A stretch of 64,000 nucleotides of DNA. It comes from Rhizobium lusitanum (GTDB taxonomy: Bacteria; Pseudomonadota; Alphaproteobacteria; Rhizobiales; Rhizobiaceae). Location of the stretch: NCBI RefSeq assembly GCF_014189535.1, contig NZ_CP050308.1, positions 3,585,001-3,649,000 on the forward strand, written 5' to 3'. Below are positions 29,781 through 38,819 of this stretch, piece by piece; positions within the stretch are counted from its first letter, which is position 1; each line of letters begins with the position of its first letter. Under the pieces are notes generated by a model. That model did no database searches, had not been told where the DNA came from, and saw nothing but the letters and a program-made list of their open reading frames with translations. A program made the position numbers and the translations under genes.

Positions 29781-29951
29781 GCGTCATTTAACTTCACTGA
29801 CGCGTTGGGTGAATTGGAGGATTGCCTGTCGCTTCCCGGCTCGACAATCCTCTCCCGTTTTGAGAAGAGATAATCGAAATGGGGAAGACGCCCAAAGGGG
29901 ACAAGGCCGCGCATCCGGTTCAATCGGAGCCTGGCCAATCGGAGAGAGTGA

Positions 29952-31616
29952 ATGACTGACGCCAGCGAGCTGCCTGAACGCGAGAGCATGGAATTCGACG
30001 TTGTGATTGTCGGGGCAGGCCCTGCCGGGCTGTCGGCGGCGATCCGTTTGAAGCAGGTCAGTCCGGACCTGACCGTCGTCGTGCTTGAAAAGGGGGCTGA
30101 AGTCGGGGCTCATATCCTGTCGGGCGCCGTCGTCGATCCCATCGGCATCGATCGCCTGCTGCCGGGCTGGCGCGAGGAGGAGGGGCATCCCTTCAAGACC
30201 GAGGTGACGGCCGATCACTTCATGCTGCTGGGTCCCGCCGGTTCCATCCGTTTGCCGAATTTCGCCATGCCGCCGCTGATGAGCAATCACGGCAATTATA
30301 TCGTCTCTCTCGGTAATGTCTGTCGCTGGCTCGCCGAGAAGGCCGAGGCGCTGGGCGTCGATATCTATCCCGGCTTTGCCGCGACCGAAGTGCTTTATAA
30401 TGACGACGGCGCCGTCATCGGTGTCGCTACCGGCGATATGGGCATCGAGAAGAACGGCGAGCCCGGCCCGAACTATACCCGCGGCATGGAGCTGCTCGGC
30501 AAATATGTGCTGATCGGCGAAGGCGTGCGCGGCTCACTTGCCAAGCAGCTGATTGCCAAGTTCGATCTGTCGAAAGATCGTGAGCCACAGAAGTTCGGTA
30601 TCGGCATCAAGGAGCTGTGGCAGGTCAAGCCCGAGAACCACAGGCAGGGTCTGGTGCAGCACTCCTTCGGCTGGCCGCTCGGCATGAAGACTGGTGGCGG
30701 GTCCTTCCTCTATCATCTCGAGGACAATCTGGTGGCCGTCGGTTTCGTCGTGCACCTCAACTACAAGAACCCCTATCTCTATCCCTTCGAGGAATTCCAG
30801 CGCTTCAAGACACATCCGGCCATTCGCGGCACGTTTGAAGGCGGCAAGCGTATTTCCTATGGCGCCCGCGCCATCACCGAGGGCGGCTACCAGTCGGTGC
30901 CGAAACTGACCTTCCCCGGCGGCGCGCTGATTGGCTGTTCCGCCGGTTTCGTCAACGTGCCGCGCATCAAGGGCAGCCACAATGCGGTGCTGTCGGGCAT
31001 GCTGGCAGCGGACAAGATTGCAGACGCGATCGCGGCCGGTCGCGCCAATGACGAAGTCATCGAGATCGAGAACGAATGGCGTGCCGGTGATATCGGCAAG
31101 GACCTGAAGCGCGTGCGCAACGTCAAGCCGCTCTGGTCGAAGTTCGGCACGGCGATCGGCGTTGCACTCGGCGGCCTCGACATGTGGACCAACCAACTCC
31201 TCGGCTTTTCCTTCTTCGGCACGCTGAAGCACGGCAAGACCGACGCGCAATCGCTGGAGCCGGCGGCCAAGCATAAGAAGATCGACTATCCGAAGCCGGA
31301 CGGCGTGCTCACCTTCGATCGTCTCTCCTCGGTGTTCCTGTCGAACACCAATCACGAGGAAAACGAGCCGGTTCATCTCAAGGTCAAGGACATGGCGCTG
31401 CAGATATCGTCCGAGCACGACATCTATGCCGGCCCGTCGACCCGCTACTGTCCGGCAGGGGTCTATGAATGGGTGGAGAAGGACGGCAAGGAGACCTACG
31501 TCATCAACGCCCAGAACTGCGTCCACTGCAAGACCTGCGACATCAAGGATCCGAACCAGAACATCAACTGGGTCCCGCCGCAGGGCGGCGAGGGACCGGT
31601 CTATCCGAATATGTGA
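29952..31616 (+). CDS. Electron transfer flavoprotein-ubiquinone oxidoreductase
   Basis: Membrane-associated flavoprotein, 554 aa, that passes electrons from acyl-CoA and amino acid dehydrogenases via ETF to ubiquinone. The FAD loop is visible as VIVGAGPAGLSAAIRL near residue 15. The ubiquinone and membrane-contact region is in the middle. The 4Fe-4S ligands lie at the C-terminus (CPAGVYEW, then NCVHCKTCDIKDP), followed by the usual WVPPQGGEGPVYPNM ending. The length matches the family (fixCX-type proteins are shorter). A LiuR-like palindrome lies about 170 bases upstream, fitting catabolic control. Confidence 0.96.
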   Translation: MTDASELPERESMEFDVVIVGAGPAGLSAAIRLKQVSPDLTVVVLEKGAEVGAHILSGAVVDPIGIDRLLPGWREEEGHPFKTEVTADHFMLLGPAGSIRLPNFAMPPLMSNHGNYIVSLGNVCRWLAEKAEALGVDIYPGFAATEVLYNDDGAVIGVATGDMGIEKNGEPGPNYTRGMELLGKYVLIGEGVRGSLAKQLIAKFDLSKDREPQKFGIGIKELWQVKPENHRQGLVQHSFGWPLGMKTGGGSFLYHLEDNLVAVGFVVHLNYKNPYLYPFEEFQRFKTHPAIRGTFEGGKRISYGARAITEGGYQSVPKLTFPGGALIGCSAGFVNVPRIKGSHNAVLSGMLAADKIADAIAAGRANDEVIEIENEWRAGDIGKDLKRVRNVKPLWSKFGTAIGVALGGLDMWTNQLLGFSFFGTLKHGKTDAQSLEPAAKHKKIDYPKPDGVLTFDRLSSVFLSNTNHEENEPVHLKVKDMALQISSEHDIYAGPSTRYCPAGVYEWVEKDGKETYVINAQNCVHCKTCDIKDPNQNINWVPPQGGEGPVYPNM

Positions 31617-31621
31617 TCGGG

Positions 31622-32149
31622 ATGCTGGAGACCGGGCGAGACATCTACGCGATACGCTTGGCTCGCCCGGACGAACTGCACCTGCTGGCCGCCATCGAGG
31701 TCGATGCTTTCTGGGCACTGCACGAGGCCGGCGCGGTCGCCTGCGAACCGACCTCCTTGCCGATTGGCGTGCTGAAGCAATCGCTCGAAGCGGATCTGTT
31801 GCTCGTCGCAGCCGACCAGTTGGACCAGCCGTTCGGCTTTCTTGCAGGCCTCGCGATGGCAGATGCTGTCCATGTTGCGGAAATCGATGTTATCCGGCAC
31901 TGGCAGAAAAAGGGCGTTGGACGCCGCTTGATGCAGGCTGTCATCGAGACCGTGCGGGCGCGCGGCGCATCTGGCGTTACCCTGACGACGGACCGCCATG
32001 TACCCTTCAACGCGCCATTCTATGCCTCACTTGGATTCCGCATATTGGACGAAAATGAGAGATCGGCGGAATTGACGCGAATCCTGGAAAGGGAGGTCGA
32101 GCACGGCGCGGATCCGGCCCGGCGGGTTGCGATGGCGCTGTGGTTCTGA
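31622..32149 (+). CDS. GNAT-family N-acetyltransferase
   Basis: A 175-aa acetyltransferase from ATG 31622, five bases after the ETF-QO stop; a GTG three codons earlier is an alternative. The acetyl-CoA loop is visible in WQKKGVGRRLMQAVI (motif A, Q/R-x-x-G-x-G/A) near residue 103. The motif B end follows as NAPFYASLGFRIL. The substrate cannot be told. The close spacing suggests read-through from ETF-QO. Confidence 0.85.
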   Translation: MLETGRDIYAIRLARPDELHLLAAIEVDAFWALHEAGAVACEPTSLPIGVLKQSLEADLLLVAADQLDQPFGFLAGLAMADAVHVAEIDVIRHWQKKGVGRRLMQAVIETVRARGASGVTLTTDRHVPFNAPFYASLGFRILDENERSAELTRILEREVEHGADPARRVAMALWF

Positions 32150-32150
32150 G

Positions 32151-32516
32151 CTATAATGGTGCGGCAATTCTGAGGTTTTCGGCAACGCGCTGAAGTCGTT
32201 TGTCGCGCGTCCAAAGATAGGTTCCTGGTGTCAGCATCGCGGCTGCGGCGAGATGAGCATCGACATAACCGATCCCCGCACCCTGCAATTTGTTGGTCCG
32301 GATGAAATAAAGGACGTCATCATCCGACGCCTTTGCAATCTGATACAGCCGGCTCAGGCTTCGCATCACAAGATCATATTGCCGCAGATTTCCAAGGCTG
32401 ATCTCGCCGACGACGAAGGGGTGAACAAGAACTTGTTTCTGCTCCAACAGAGATTGGAGCCGGATGTCCAGCGAGTGAAAATGATCAATCCAGATCGACG
32501 TATCGACCAGGATCAT
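32151..32516 (-). CDS. vapC: VapC-family PIN-domain toxin
   Basis: A 121-aa PIN ribonuclease. Conserved acids are visible at Asp5 (MILVDTSIWIDHF), the Glu of VGEIS, the Asp of GYVDAHL and the Asp of TRDKRL, which form the metal site. VapC toxins usually cleave tRNA or rRNA when the antitoxin is degraded. The start codon overlaps the VapB stop (ATGA at 32513-32516), the classical antitoxin-first order. Confidence 0.92.
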   Translation of the reverse strand: MILVDTSIWIDHFHSLDIRLQSLLEQKQVLVHPFVVGEISLGNLRQYDLVMRSLSRLYQIAKASDDDVLYFIRTNKLQGAGIGYVDAHLAAAAMLTPGTYLWTRDKRLQRVAENLRIAAPL

Positions 32517-32710
32517 TCGACGCCAAACTGACGACGAGGAGGGGCCGTAATATCCGGTTCCGAACCGCCAAGGCGTATCAAGGTTCTGGCGGCTTCGCGT
32601 TCCACAAGGGCTTTCAACGCTTCGCGCAGGATCGCCGAGGTCTCGGCCAAACCGGTAACCTCGCGTGCATCCGCGAGCAATTTGTCGTCGATGGCTACCG
32701 TGGTGCGCAT
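32513..32710 (-). CDS. vapB: VapB-family antitoxin
   Basis: A 65-aa antitoxin. The N-terminus MRTTVAIDDKLLADAREV is a ribbon-helix-helix DNA-binding module of the type II VapB (DUF2191-like) group. The tail (SEPDITAPPRRQFGVE) is the flexible toxin-binding part. It is expected to neutralise VapC and to repress its own promoter upstream of 32710. Confidence 0.9.
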   Translation of the reverse strand: MRTTVAIDDKLLADAREVTGLAETSAILREALKALVEREAARTLIRLGGSEPDITAPPRRQFGVE

Positions 32711-32813
32711 TGATATGCTCCTTTGTCATCAAAATTAGCATCAGATGATGTCGCTTTCAATGCCGAAGGCTGCCGATGGCAGCCTTCAATGTCTAGCTCT
32801 GCGGATGGCGCGC

Positions 32814-33716
32814 TCATTTGCGTGACAGCAGTCCCGTCGACAGCGCGACACCCAGTCCCGTAACCACTGCCGCCGAAATCTCGGCGACACCGAGCGGCTC
32901 GCCCAGCAGCATCCCGCCGCCGAAGGTGGCAAGCACCGGGGTGATGGCGGTGAAGGCGGCGGCTTGCGTGCCACCGAGGGCCTGGACGGCAAGACCGTAG
33001 GCGAGGGTGGCGGCAAGGCCGGAAAGTAGGCCTTGGCTGACGACCTGCAGACCGATCTCAGGCAGCGGGATGGAGGCGAGTGAGCTGCCGAAGACGAAAG
33101 CCAGCACGACATGGATGAGGAATGACCAGACGGCGATGATGGCGCTCGACTGGATGGCGTTCAGGCCGGAGCGGCGGAAGGCGTGGGTATAGCCGGCCCA
33201 GAGCAGAGCGCCGAGTGGCAGCAGCGTGAAGCTGATCCAGGAGACATCGGCACCGGAAAGGCTGCGCACCAAAAGGATGACGACGCCGGCGACGATGCCG
33301 CCAAGGCCGAGCCAGCGGGTGATATCCGGACGCTCACGAAACAGCAGCACGCCAATCAGCGCGGCCGCCAGCGGCATCGAGCCACCGAGCAGAATGCCGG
33401 CCGATGCGGCGGGCGTGAAGTGAATGGCGAAGGTGGTCAACTGGAAAAACAGCGCGCCAGAGCCGCATACCATCAGCGCCAGCAGTTTCAGCGGAACGCC
33501 TTTCGGCAGAAGGCCTGTGCGCAGCCAGACAGGAGAAAGCACCAGTGCCGGAACACCGTAGCGGATCAGGCCGAGGTCGATCGTGCTCATCTGCGTCTCA
33601 GTGGTGTGGCGGGTGGCGAGGATCCAGTTGGCCCAGATCAGCACTGTGATGATGGCGCCGGCATAGCCGATCGCGGTGGGCATTGTCTTGCGGGAGGAGA
33701 AAGCCAAAGTGGTCAT
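32814..33716 (-). CDS. DMT/EamA-family transporter
   Basis: A ten-helix drug/metabolite exporter of 300 aa with two EamA repeats. The start at 33716 is chosen because GAAAGGA stands seven bases ahead; an in-frame ATG 11 codons upstream lacks such a site. The last helices contain GEPLGVAEISAAVVTGLGVAL, typical of EamA repeat 2. The divergent Lrp/AsnC gene (33862) is the likely local regulator, as is common for amino-acid exporters of this family. Substrate unknown. Confidence 0.88.
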   Translation of the reverse strand: MTTLAFSSRKTMPTAIGYAGAIITVLIWANWILATRHTTETQMSTIDLGLIRYGVPALVLSPVWLRTGLLPKGVPLKLLALMVCGSGALFFQLTTFAIHFTPAASAGILLGGSMPLAAALIGVLLFRERPDITRWLGLGGIVAGVVILLVRSLSGADVSWISFTLLPLGALLWAGYTHAFRRSGLNAIQSSAIIAVWSFLIHVVLAFVFGSSLASIPLPEIGLQVVSQGLLSGLAATLAYGLAVQALGGTQAAAFTAITPVLATFGGGMLLGEPLGVAEISAAVVTGLGVALSTGLLSRK

Positions 33717-33861
33717 CGACGTATCCTTTCTAACCGTCCGGATCATCATCCGGTTGAAGAAAAGATAACGCCGAAGGCCGAGGCATGTCCTTGCTAGTTA
33801 TGGCTCCAGAAACATGCTATGAGCAATAATCTGCCAATATAGGCAATTGGATTTCTCAAAG

Positions 33862-34335
33862 ATGCCAAAACTGGATAAATTCGATATTGCCATCCTTAAC
33901 TGCCTGCAGGAGGATGCGCGCGCAACCAATGTCGAGATTGCCGAGAAGGTGAACCTCTCTCCGTCACCCTGTCTGAGGCGGATCCGCAATCTGGAAAAAT
34001 CTGGTCTGCTGCGCGGTTACCGCGCCGATATCGATCGCAAGGAAGTGGGTCTCGGTTTGACGGTTTTCGTCGAGCTCAAGGTTGGGCACCACTCGAAGGA
34101 AAATTCCGAGGCGCAGCAGGCGGCATTGCTGGCGATCCCCGAGATCGTCGCCTGCCATTTGATTTCAGGAACGGCTGACTTTCTGGCCGAAGTCGTAGTG
34201 GAGGATCTGGCTGCCTATGAAAAGGTGATGTCGGAAAAGCTTCTGGTGTTGCCCGGCGTATCCGACCTGCGCTCGAATTTTGCGATCCGCACTCTCAAGA
34301 CCAATGGCGCCTTGAAGCTGCGTCCGCCGGTCTGA
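33862..34335 (+). CDS. Lrp/AsnC-family transcriptional regulator
   Basis: A 157-aa leucine-responsive type regulator. The N-terminal helix-turn-helix reads LDKFDIAILNCLQEDARATN with the recognition helix in LSPSPCLRRIRNLE. The C-terminal RAM ligand domain follows (VVEDLAAYEKVM). ATG 33862 is used; a TTG five codons earlier is also in frame. It is divergent from the EamA exporter, so it probably controls that gene in response to an amino acid. Confidence 0.92.
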   Translation: MPKLDKFDIAILNCLQEDARATNVEIAEKVNLSPSPCLRRIRNLEKSGLLRGYRADIDRKEVGLGLTVFVELKVGHHSKENSEAQQAALLAIPEIVACHLISGTADFLAEVVVEDLAAYEKVMSEKLLVLPGVSDLRSNFAIRTLKTNGALKLRPPV

Positions 34336-34342
34336 AACGAAA

Positions 34343-34364
34343 AAGGGGCCGATACCGGCCCCTT
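34343..34364. terminator. Bidirectional intrinsic terminator
   Basis: AAGGGGCCG (34343-34351) pairs with CGGCCCCTT (34356-34364) around ATAC, with A residues on the left side. It lies between the convergent Lrp and mgtE genes. Confidence 0.75.
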
Positions 34365-34387
34365 CGATGTCGCGATTTCGATTGTCT

Positions 34388-35761
34388 TCAGAGCATCGTG
34401 CCGCTGAGGATCAGCAGCGCGACTGAGAAGTAGATCACCAAGCCGGTCACATCGACCAGCGTTGCAACGGCCGGAGCCGAGGCGCTGGCTGGATCGAGCC
34501 GCAGCCTCTGCAGCAGGAACGGCAGCATCGAACCTGCAAGCGAGCCGAAGGTGACGATACCGATCAGCGCGGCAAAGACGGTCAGGCCGACCAGCTGCCA
34601 GTGCGGGCCATAGTCGAACAGGCCGATGGTCTGCCAAAGCACGACGCGGGCGAAGCCGACAAGGCCGAGGATGGAGCCGAGCACCATGCCGGTCGGCAGT
34701 TCGCGCAGGGCGACGCGCCACCAGTCGGAAAGCTTGAGCTCGCCAAGCGCCAGTGCCCGGATGATCAGCGAGGTCGCCTGCGAGCCGGAATTGCCGCCCG
34801 AGCTCATGATCAGCGGGATGAACAGCGTCAGGACGACGGCCTTTTCCAATTCGCCTTCGAAATGCTGCATGGCGCTTGCCGTCAGCATTTCGCCGAGGAA
34901 GAGGGCGGCGAGCCAGCCGGCGCGCTTGCGGATCATGCCCACAAAGCCGATCTTCATGTACGGCTGGCCGAGGGCCTCCATGCCGCCGAACCTTTGCGCG
35001 GCTTCCGTGTTGTCGGCAATCATCGTGTCGATGACGTCATCGACGGTGACAATGCCGAGCATGCGACAGTTTTCATCGACAACCGGCAATGCCAGCAGGT
35101 CGTGGCGGCGAATGAGGCGAGCGACATCCTCCTGTTTCATCAGGGGAGGCGCCGTGACCGGCGTACCCTTCTGCGCGACCGTCAGGATACAGGCGTCCGG
35201 CTCGCCGGTGATGAGGCGGCGCAGTGTCACCACATGCAGCAGCGCCTGCGTTTCGTCGTCCAGCACGTAGATGGCATAGACGGTCTCGCGGGAGCGTTCG
35301 ACCTTGCGAACATGGTCGAGCGTCTGGGCAACGGTCCAGCTGGCGGACGCGCTGACGAATTCCGTCGTCATGATGCCGCCTGCCGTGCGCGGCGGGTAGC
35401 CCATCAGGCCCTGGATCGCGACGCGAACCGGCTCGTCAAGGGTGGCAAACAGCCGAGTGCGCGCCTCGCTATCCAGCTCCAGCAGGACGTCGGCCACGCG
35501 GTCGTTGGACATGCCGTGCAGCAGTCGCGCGGCGTCGGCATCGGTCATGACCTCGAGAATGGCGGAGGCGTTGCGAAGTTCCGGCCGGTCGAGGATGCGA
35601 ACGGCGCGTTCCTCCGGCATTTTGGCGAGGATGCGTGCGGCTTCTTTCGCGTCGATAGCATTCAGCTGCTCGACGCGTTCCGCGATGGTGACGGCGCGGT
35701 TGTTATTGATGAACGCACGAGCGGCATTGCCGGCTCGCACGGGAAGGCTGTTGATGTTCAT
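34388..35761 (-). CDS. mgtE: Magnesium transporter MgtE
   Basis: A 457-aa Mg2+ channel. It has an MgtE_N superhelical domain (about 30-130, with MPEERAVRILDRPE-type repeats) and two CBS domains (about 135-260, TVDDVIDTMIADNTEA). Five membrane helices follow in the last 180 residues, including the conserved PLIMSSGGNSGSQATSLIIR selectivity segment. The N-terminal and CBS domains sense cytoplasmic Mg2+. No M-box riboswitch is visible in the leader. A TGC-rich motif lies 267 bases upstream. Confidence 0.95.
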   Translation of the reverse strand: MNINSLPVRAGNAARAFINNNRAVTIAERVEQLNAIDAKEAARILAKMPEERAVRILDRPELRNASAILEVMTDADAARLLHGMSNDRVADVLLELDSEARTRLFATLDEPVRVAIQGLMGYPPRTAGGIMTTEFVSASASWTVAQTLDHVRKVERSRETVYAIYVLDDETQALLHVVTLRRLITGEPDACILTVAQKGTPVTAPPLMKQEDVARLIRRHDLLALPVVDENCRMLGIVTVDDVIDTMIADNTEAAQRFGGMEALGQPYMKIGFVGMIRKRAGWLAALFLGEMLTASAMQHFEGELEKAVVLTLFIPLIMSSGGNSGSQATSLIIRALALGELKLSDWWRVALRELPTGMVLGSILGLVGFARVVLWQTIGLFDYGPHWQLVGLTVFAALIGIVTFGSLAGSMLPFLLQRLRLDPASASAPAVATLVDVTGLVIYFSVALLILSGTML

Positions 35762-36115
35762 AATAGCTCGCCTTTCCAGTCGATCTGCCGTCGTGGCGGA
35801 TCGTGGCGAGCCGACAGGAGTCGGTTACTGCACGAAGGCCACTGACGGCAAGGGCAATCGACTACTACTGTCGCTAGGCATCGTAAGATGGCTCCGGTTA
35901 ATCGGTATGGAAAACGCTGTTCCCCACATGGGGGCAGAAGTCGCTCCGAAGTGGCGAAAAGTCAAGTGGGCGAGACGGTTAATGCCATAATGTCGCAGTA
36001 AAAATTCGATTGCGCAGCCAACGGCTTTTGCATTGCAGCAATCACTATTTCAGAAGGACCAAAAATGGCTTGGCCGGGCGGTTTGCACCCGGCCGTGTGA
36101 GCGAATGAATGAGCC
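35762..36115. other. Leader/intergenic region upstream of mgtE
   Basis: A 354-base gap without a gene. It holds the motif TTGCATTGCAGCAA (36028-36041). It also has a weak hairpin GGCCGGG/CCCGGCC (36072-36094) with a T run six bases beyond on the minus strand, possibly the terminator of the quinone oxidoreductase gene. The mgtE leader was compared by eye with the M-box and no match was seen. Confidence 0.4.
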
Positions 36116-37129
36116 TCAGAAGCCGGCCAGAACGACCTTGCCCTTCATTTTGCCGGTCTCGACCAGCGCATGTGCTTTCTTCAGGTTGGCGGCGTTGATC
36201 GTGCCCAGCGTTTCGGTGAGCGTGGTTCGGATCTTGCCGGCATCGACCAGTTCGGCGACCGTGGTCAACAGCCGGTGCTGCTCGATCATGTCGGCCGTGT
36301 TGAAGAGCGGGCGGACGAACATCATCTCCCAATGGATCGAGATCGCCTTGCGCTTAAAGGGGACGATATCGAGCACCTTCGGATCGTCGATCAGCCCCAA
36401 GCGGCCCTGTGGCGCGATGATTTCCACGATCGAGGCGATATGATCGCTGGTGTTGGTGGTCGCGAAGACGAAGGCCGGGGCGCCGATGCCAAGGGCTTCG
36501 ATTTGAGGCGCCAATAGCTTGGAGTGATCGATGACGTGGTGGGCGCCGAGTTCCTTCACCCAAGCCTGGGTTTCCGGCCGAGAGGCGGTGGCAATCACGG
36601 TCAGGCCGGTCAGTGCCCGAGCGATCTGGATAGCGATCGAGCCGACGCCGCCGGCACCGCCGATGATGAGGATGGCATTGGCGGCACCCGGGACAGGGTC
36701 CTGAACCTTGAGGCGGTCGAACAATGTCTCGTAAGCGGTGATCGAGGTGAGCGGCAGGGCAGCTGCCGCAGCGAAATCGAGGCTCTTCGGCTTGGCGCCG
36801 ACAATGCGCTCGTCCACCAGCTGAAACTCGGCGTTCGAGCCGCCGCGATTGATGGCGCCAGCGTAGAAAACCTCGTCGCCGGGCTTGAACATGGTGACAT
36901 CGGGACCGACTGCCTTGACGACACCGGCGGCATCCCAGCCGATCACCTTGTATTCGCCTTCGGCGGGGGCGGCGCTGGCACGGACTTTGATATCGACCGG
37001 ATTGACGGAGACAGCCTTGATTTCGACCAGGAGATCGCGGCCCTTGGCTTCGGGTGTCGGGAGATCGACGTCGAGAAGCGACGTCTCGGCGGAAATCGGC
37101 TGGGGGATCTTGTAAGCGACGGCACGCAT
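36116..37129 (-). CDS. Zinc-free quinone oxidoreductase/alcohol dehydrogenase (MDR family)
   Basis: A 337-aa medium-chain dehydrogenase/reductase from ATG 37129, preceded by AGGAG seven bases away; the frame is open upstream but unlikely to be coding. The GroES-like half (about 25-130) is followed by a Rossmann half with IIGGAGGVGSIAIQIARAL. The structural zinc cysteines are absent, as in zeta-crystallin-type NADPH:quinone reductases (annotated ZADH/YhdH-like). Probable role is detoxification of quinones or electrophiles. The divergent HxlR-type gene at 37233 is the likely regulator. Confidence 0.88.
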   Translation of the reverse strand: MRAVAYKIPQPISAETSLLDVDLPTPEAKGRDLLVEIKAVSVNPVDIKVRASAAPAEGEYKVIGWDAAGVVKAVGPDVTMFKPGDEVFYAGAINRGGSNAEFQLVDERIVGAKPKSLDFAAAAALPLTSITAYETLFDRLKVQDPVPGAANAILIIGGAGGVGSIAIQIARALTGLTVIATASRPETQAWVKELGAHHVIDHSKLLAPQIEALGIGAPAFVFATTNTSDHIASIVEIIAPQGRLGLIDDPKVLDIVPFKRKAISIHWEMMFVRPLFNTADMIEQHRLLTTVAELVDAGKIRTTLTETLGTINAANLKKAHALVETGKMKGKVVLAGF

Positions 37130-37173
37130 GGCAAAGCTCCTATATTCGTTGCACAGGATCCAGATGCGTCTTA

Positions 37174-37188
37174 TGTATGGAACATACA
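37174..37188. promoter_or_regulatory. Candidate HxlR operator
   Basis: TGTATG-GAA-CATACA, a perfect 6-bp inverted repeat with a 3-base spacer, between the divergent oxidoreductase and HxlR genes. Location and symmetry fit a dimeric winged-helix repressor; the assignment is inferred. Confidence 0.45.
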
Positions 37189-37232
37189 AGAATGCACAAA
37201 TTCTGTACGTAGTACCTAAAAGGATACTGTCG

Positions 37233-37637
37233 ATGTCACTACCCCGCGCCAAGCTCGTCGGGAATTTCCCCGGTTGCCCGGTCGAGGCGACGTTGAGCCT
37301 GCTCGATGGCAAGTGGAAGGGCGTGATCCTGTTCCATCTGATGGAAGGGACGCTGCGTTTCAATGAGATCCGCCGAAAGCTGCCGTCGGTGACGCAGCGC
37401 ATGCTGACGAAGCAGCTACGGGAACTGGAAGTGTCCGGTCTGGTCTCGCGTACCGTTTTCCCGGTCGTGCCGCCACGCGTCGACTATGCGCTGACGCCAC
37501 TTGGCACCAGCCTGGAACCGCTCATCAAGGCGATGGCCGTCTGGGGTGAGGAAAATGTCCTCTGCCATACCGGCAAGCAGGAGGTGCGGCTTTCGCCAGC
37601 CTCATGCACTCCGGCTGTTGCGCTCCAGGGCAATTGA
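37233..37637 (+). CDS. HxlR-family transcriptional regulator
   Basis: A 134-aa winged-helix regulator from ATG 37233 with AAAGGA nine bases ahead. The family pattern is plain: NFPGCPVEATLSLLDGKWKG, LRFNEIRRKLPSVTQRMLTK, LRELEVSGLVSRTVFPVVPP and VDYALTPLG. Cys near residue 15 matches the redox-sensing cysteine of YodB/HypR-type members. It probably controls the divergent quinone oxidoreductase in response to electrophiles. Its last 36 bases overlap the end of the convergent MFS gene. Confidence 0.92.
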   Translation: MSLPRAKLVGNFPGCPVEATLSLLDGKWKGVILFHLMEGTLRFNEIRRKLPSVTQRMLTKQLRELEVSGLVSRTVFPVVPPRVDYALTPLGTSLEPLIKAMAVWGEENVLCHTGKQEVRLSPASCTPAVALQGN

Positions 37638-38819
37638 GATCCCGAAGACAACAAGGCCGAGGACAGAGAGGACCGCGCCGACATAACCGGTCGCAGCCGC
37701 GGTAAAGCCCCAGGCAATCACCATGCCGCCGAGCCAGGCGCCGAGCGCATTGGCGATGTTGAAGGCGGAATGATTGGAGGCGGCAGCAAGCGTCTGTGCA
37801 TCTGCGGCGACATCCATCAGCCGCGTCTGCACGGCAGGGCACGCGGCAAAGCCGCAGCCGATCAGGAAGACACAGAGACAGAGCATTATCGGATTGGCGG
37901 CGGTCAGCGAAAACAGCGTCATGACGATGACGTTGAAGACCATCATGCCGCCGATCGTGCCCTTGATCGATAGGTCGCCGAGGCGCGAGCCGACGACGTT
38001 GCCGACATTCATGCCGATGCCGAAGAGCGCCAGCACGACGGGCACCATGGCGGTACCCAGACCGGCAACTTGCGTTGTTGTCGTCGCGACATAGCTGAAG
38101 ACCGAGAACATGCCGCCGAAGCCGACGGCTGCGATGCCGAGCGTCAACCAGACTTGAATGCGCTTGAGTGCGCCGAGCTCGCGGGTGATGCTGGCGCCTT
38201 CCTCAACCCGGTCCTTGGGCAGGAACAGGGCGATCAGCAGCATGGTCGCGAGGCCGATGCCGCCGACCAGCATAAAGGCAGCCCGCCAATTCAGGATCTG
38301 GCCGAGGAAGGTGGCGATCGGCGTGCCGATCAGGGTAGCGATGGTAAGGCCGAGCATGACCTGGCCAACGGCACGGACGCGACGATGAACCGGCACCATC
38401 GAGGCGGCCACGAGTGCTGCAACGCCGAAATAGGCGCCATGCGGCAGGCCGGTGATGAAACGCAGGGCGGCGAAGCTCTCGAAGCTCGGAGCGAAGGCGC
38501 TGGAGATATTGCCCGCCGCGAAGATCGCCATCATCAGAAGGAGCAGCGTGCGCCGCGCCATCTTGGCGGCGAGAACGGCGATGATCGGCGCGCCAACGAC
38601 AACGCCGAGCGCATAGGCACTGATGACATGGCCCGCCTGCGGAGTGGAAACGCCGAAGGTATTGGCGACCTCGGGCAACAGCCCCATGATGACGAATTCG
38701 CCGGTGCCGATGCCGAAGCTGCCGACCGCGAGAGCCAACGTGACGAGCGCGATCGCAGCACGCGACGGCGTCTCGAGGACGGATTGGGAATCGATGACGT
38801 CGGCGGTGATATCGCTCAC
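37602..38819 (-). CDS. MFS transporter (DHA1/AraJ-like)
   Basis: Twelve-helix permease of 405 aa. A GTG start at 38819 is preferred because GGAG stands just upstream and it gives a short leader before helix 1 (AAIALVTLALAVGSFGIGTG). The frame is open farther, but that part lacks membrane-protein features. The GEFVIMGLLPEVANTFGVST segment is typical for the AraJ/YdhP group of sugar or drug exporters. Substrate unknown. Its 3' end overlaps the HxlR gene tail to tail. Confidence 0.87.
   Translation of the reverse strand: MSDITADVIDSQSVLETPSRAAIALVTLALAVGSFGIGTGEFVIMGLLPEVANTFGVSTPQAGHVISAYALGVVVGAPIIAVLAAKMARRTLLLLMMAIFAAGNISSAFAPSFESFAALRFITGLPHGAYFGVAALVAASMVPVHRRVRAVGQVMLGLTIATLIGTPIATFLGQILNWRAAFMLVGGIGLATMLLIALFLPKDRVEEGASITRELGALKRIQVWLTLGIAAVGFGGMFSVFSYVATTTTQVAGLGTAMVPVVLALFGIGMNVGNVVGSRLGDLSIKGTIGGMMVFNVIVMTLFSLTAANPIMLCLCVFLIGCGFAACPAVQTRLMDVAADAQTLAAASNHSAFNIANALGAWLGGMVIAWGFTAAATGYVGAVLSVLGLVVFGISIALERNSRSA

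Noticed and set aside
35762-36027. Magnesium riboswitch (M-box) in the mgtE leader
   Set aside because: No conserved M-box core was found by eye, only unrelated short hairpins; a covariance-model search would settle it.
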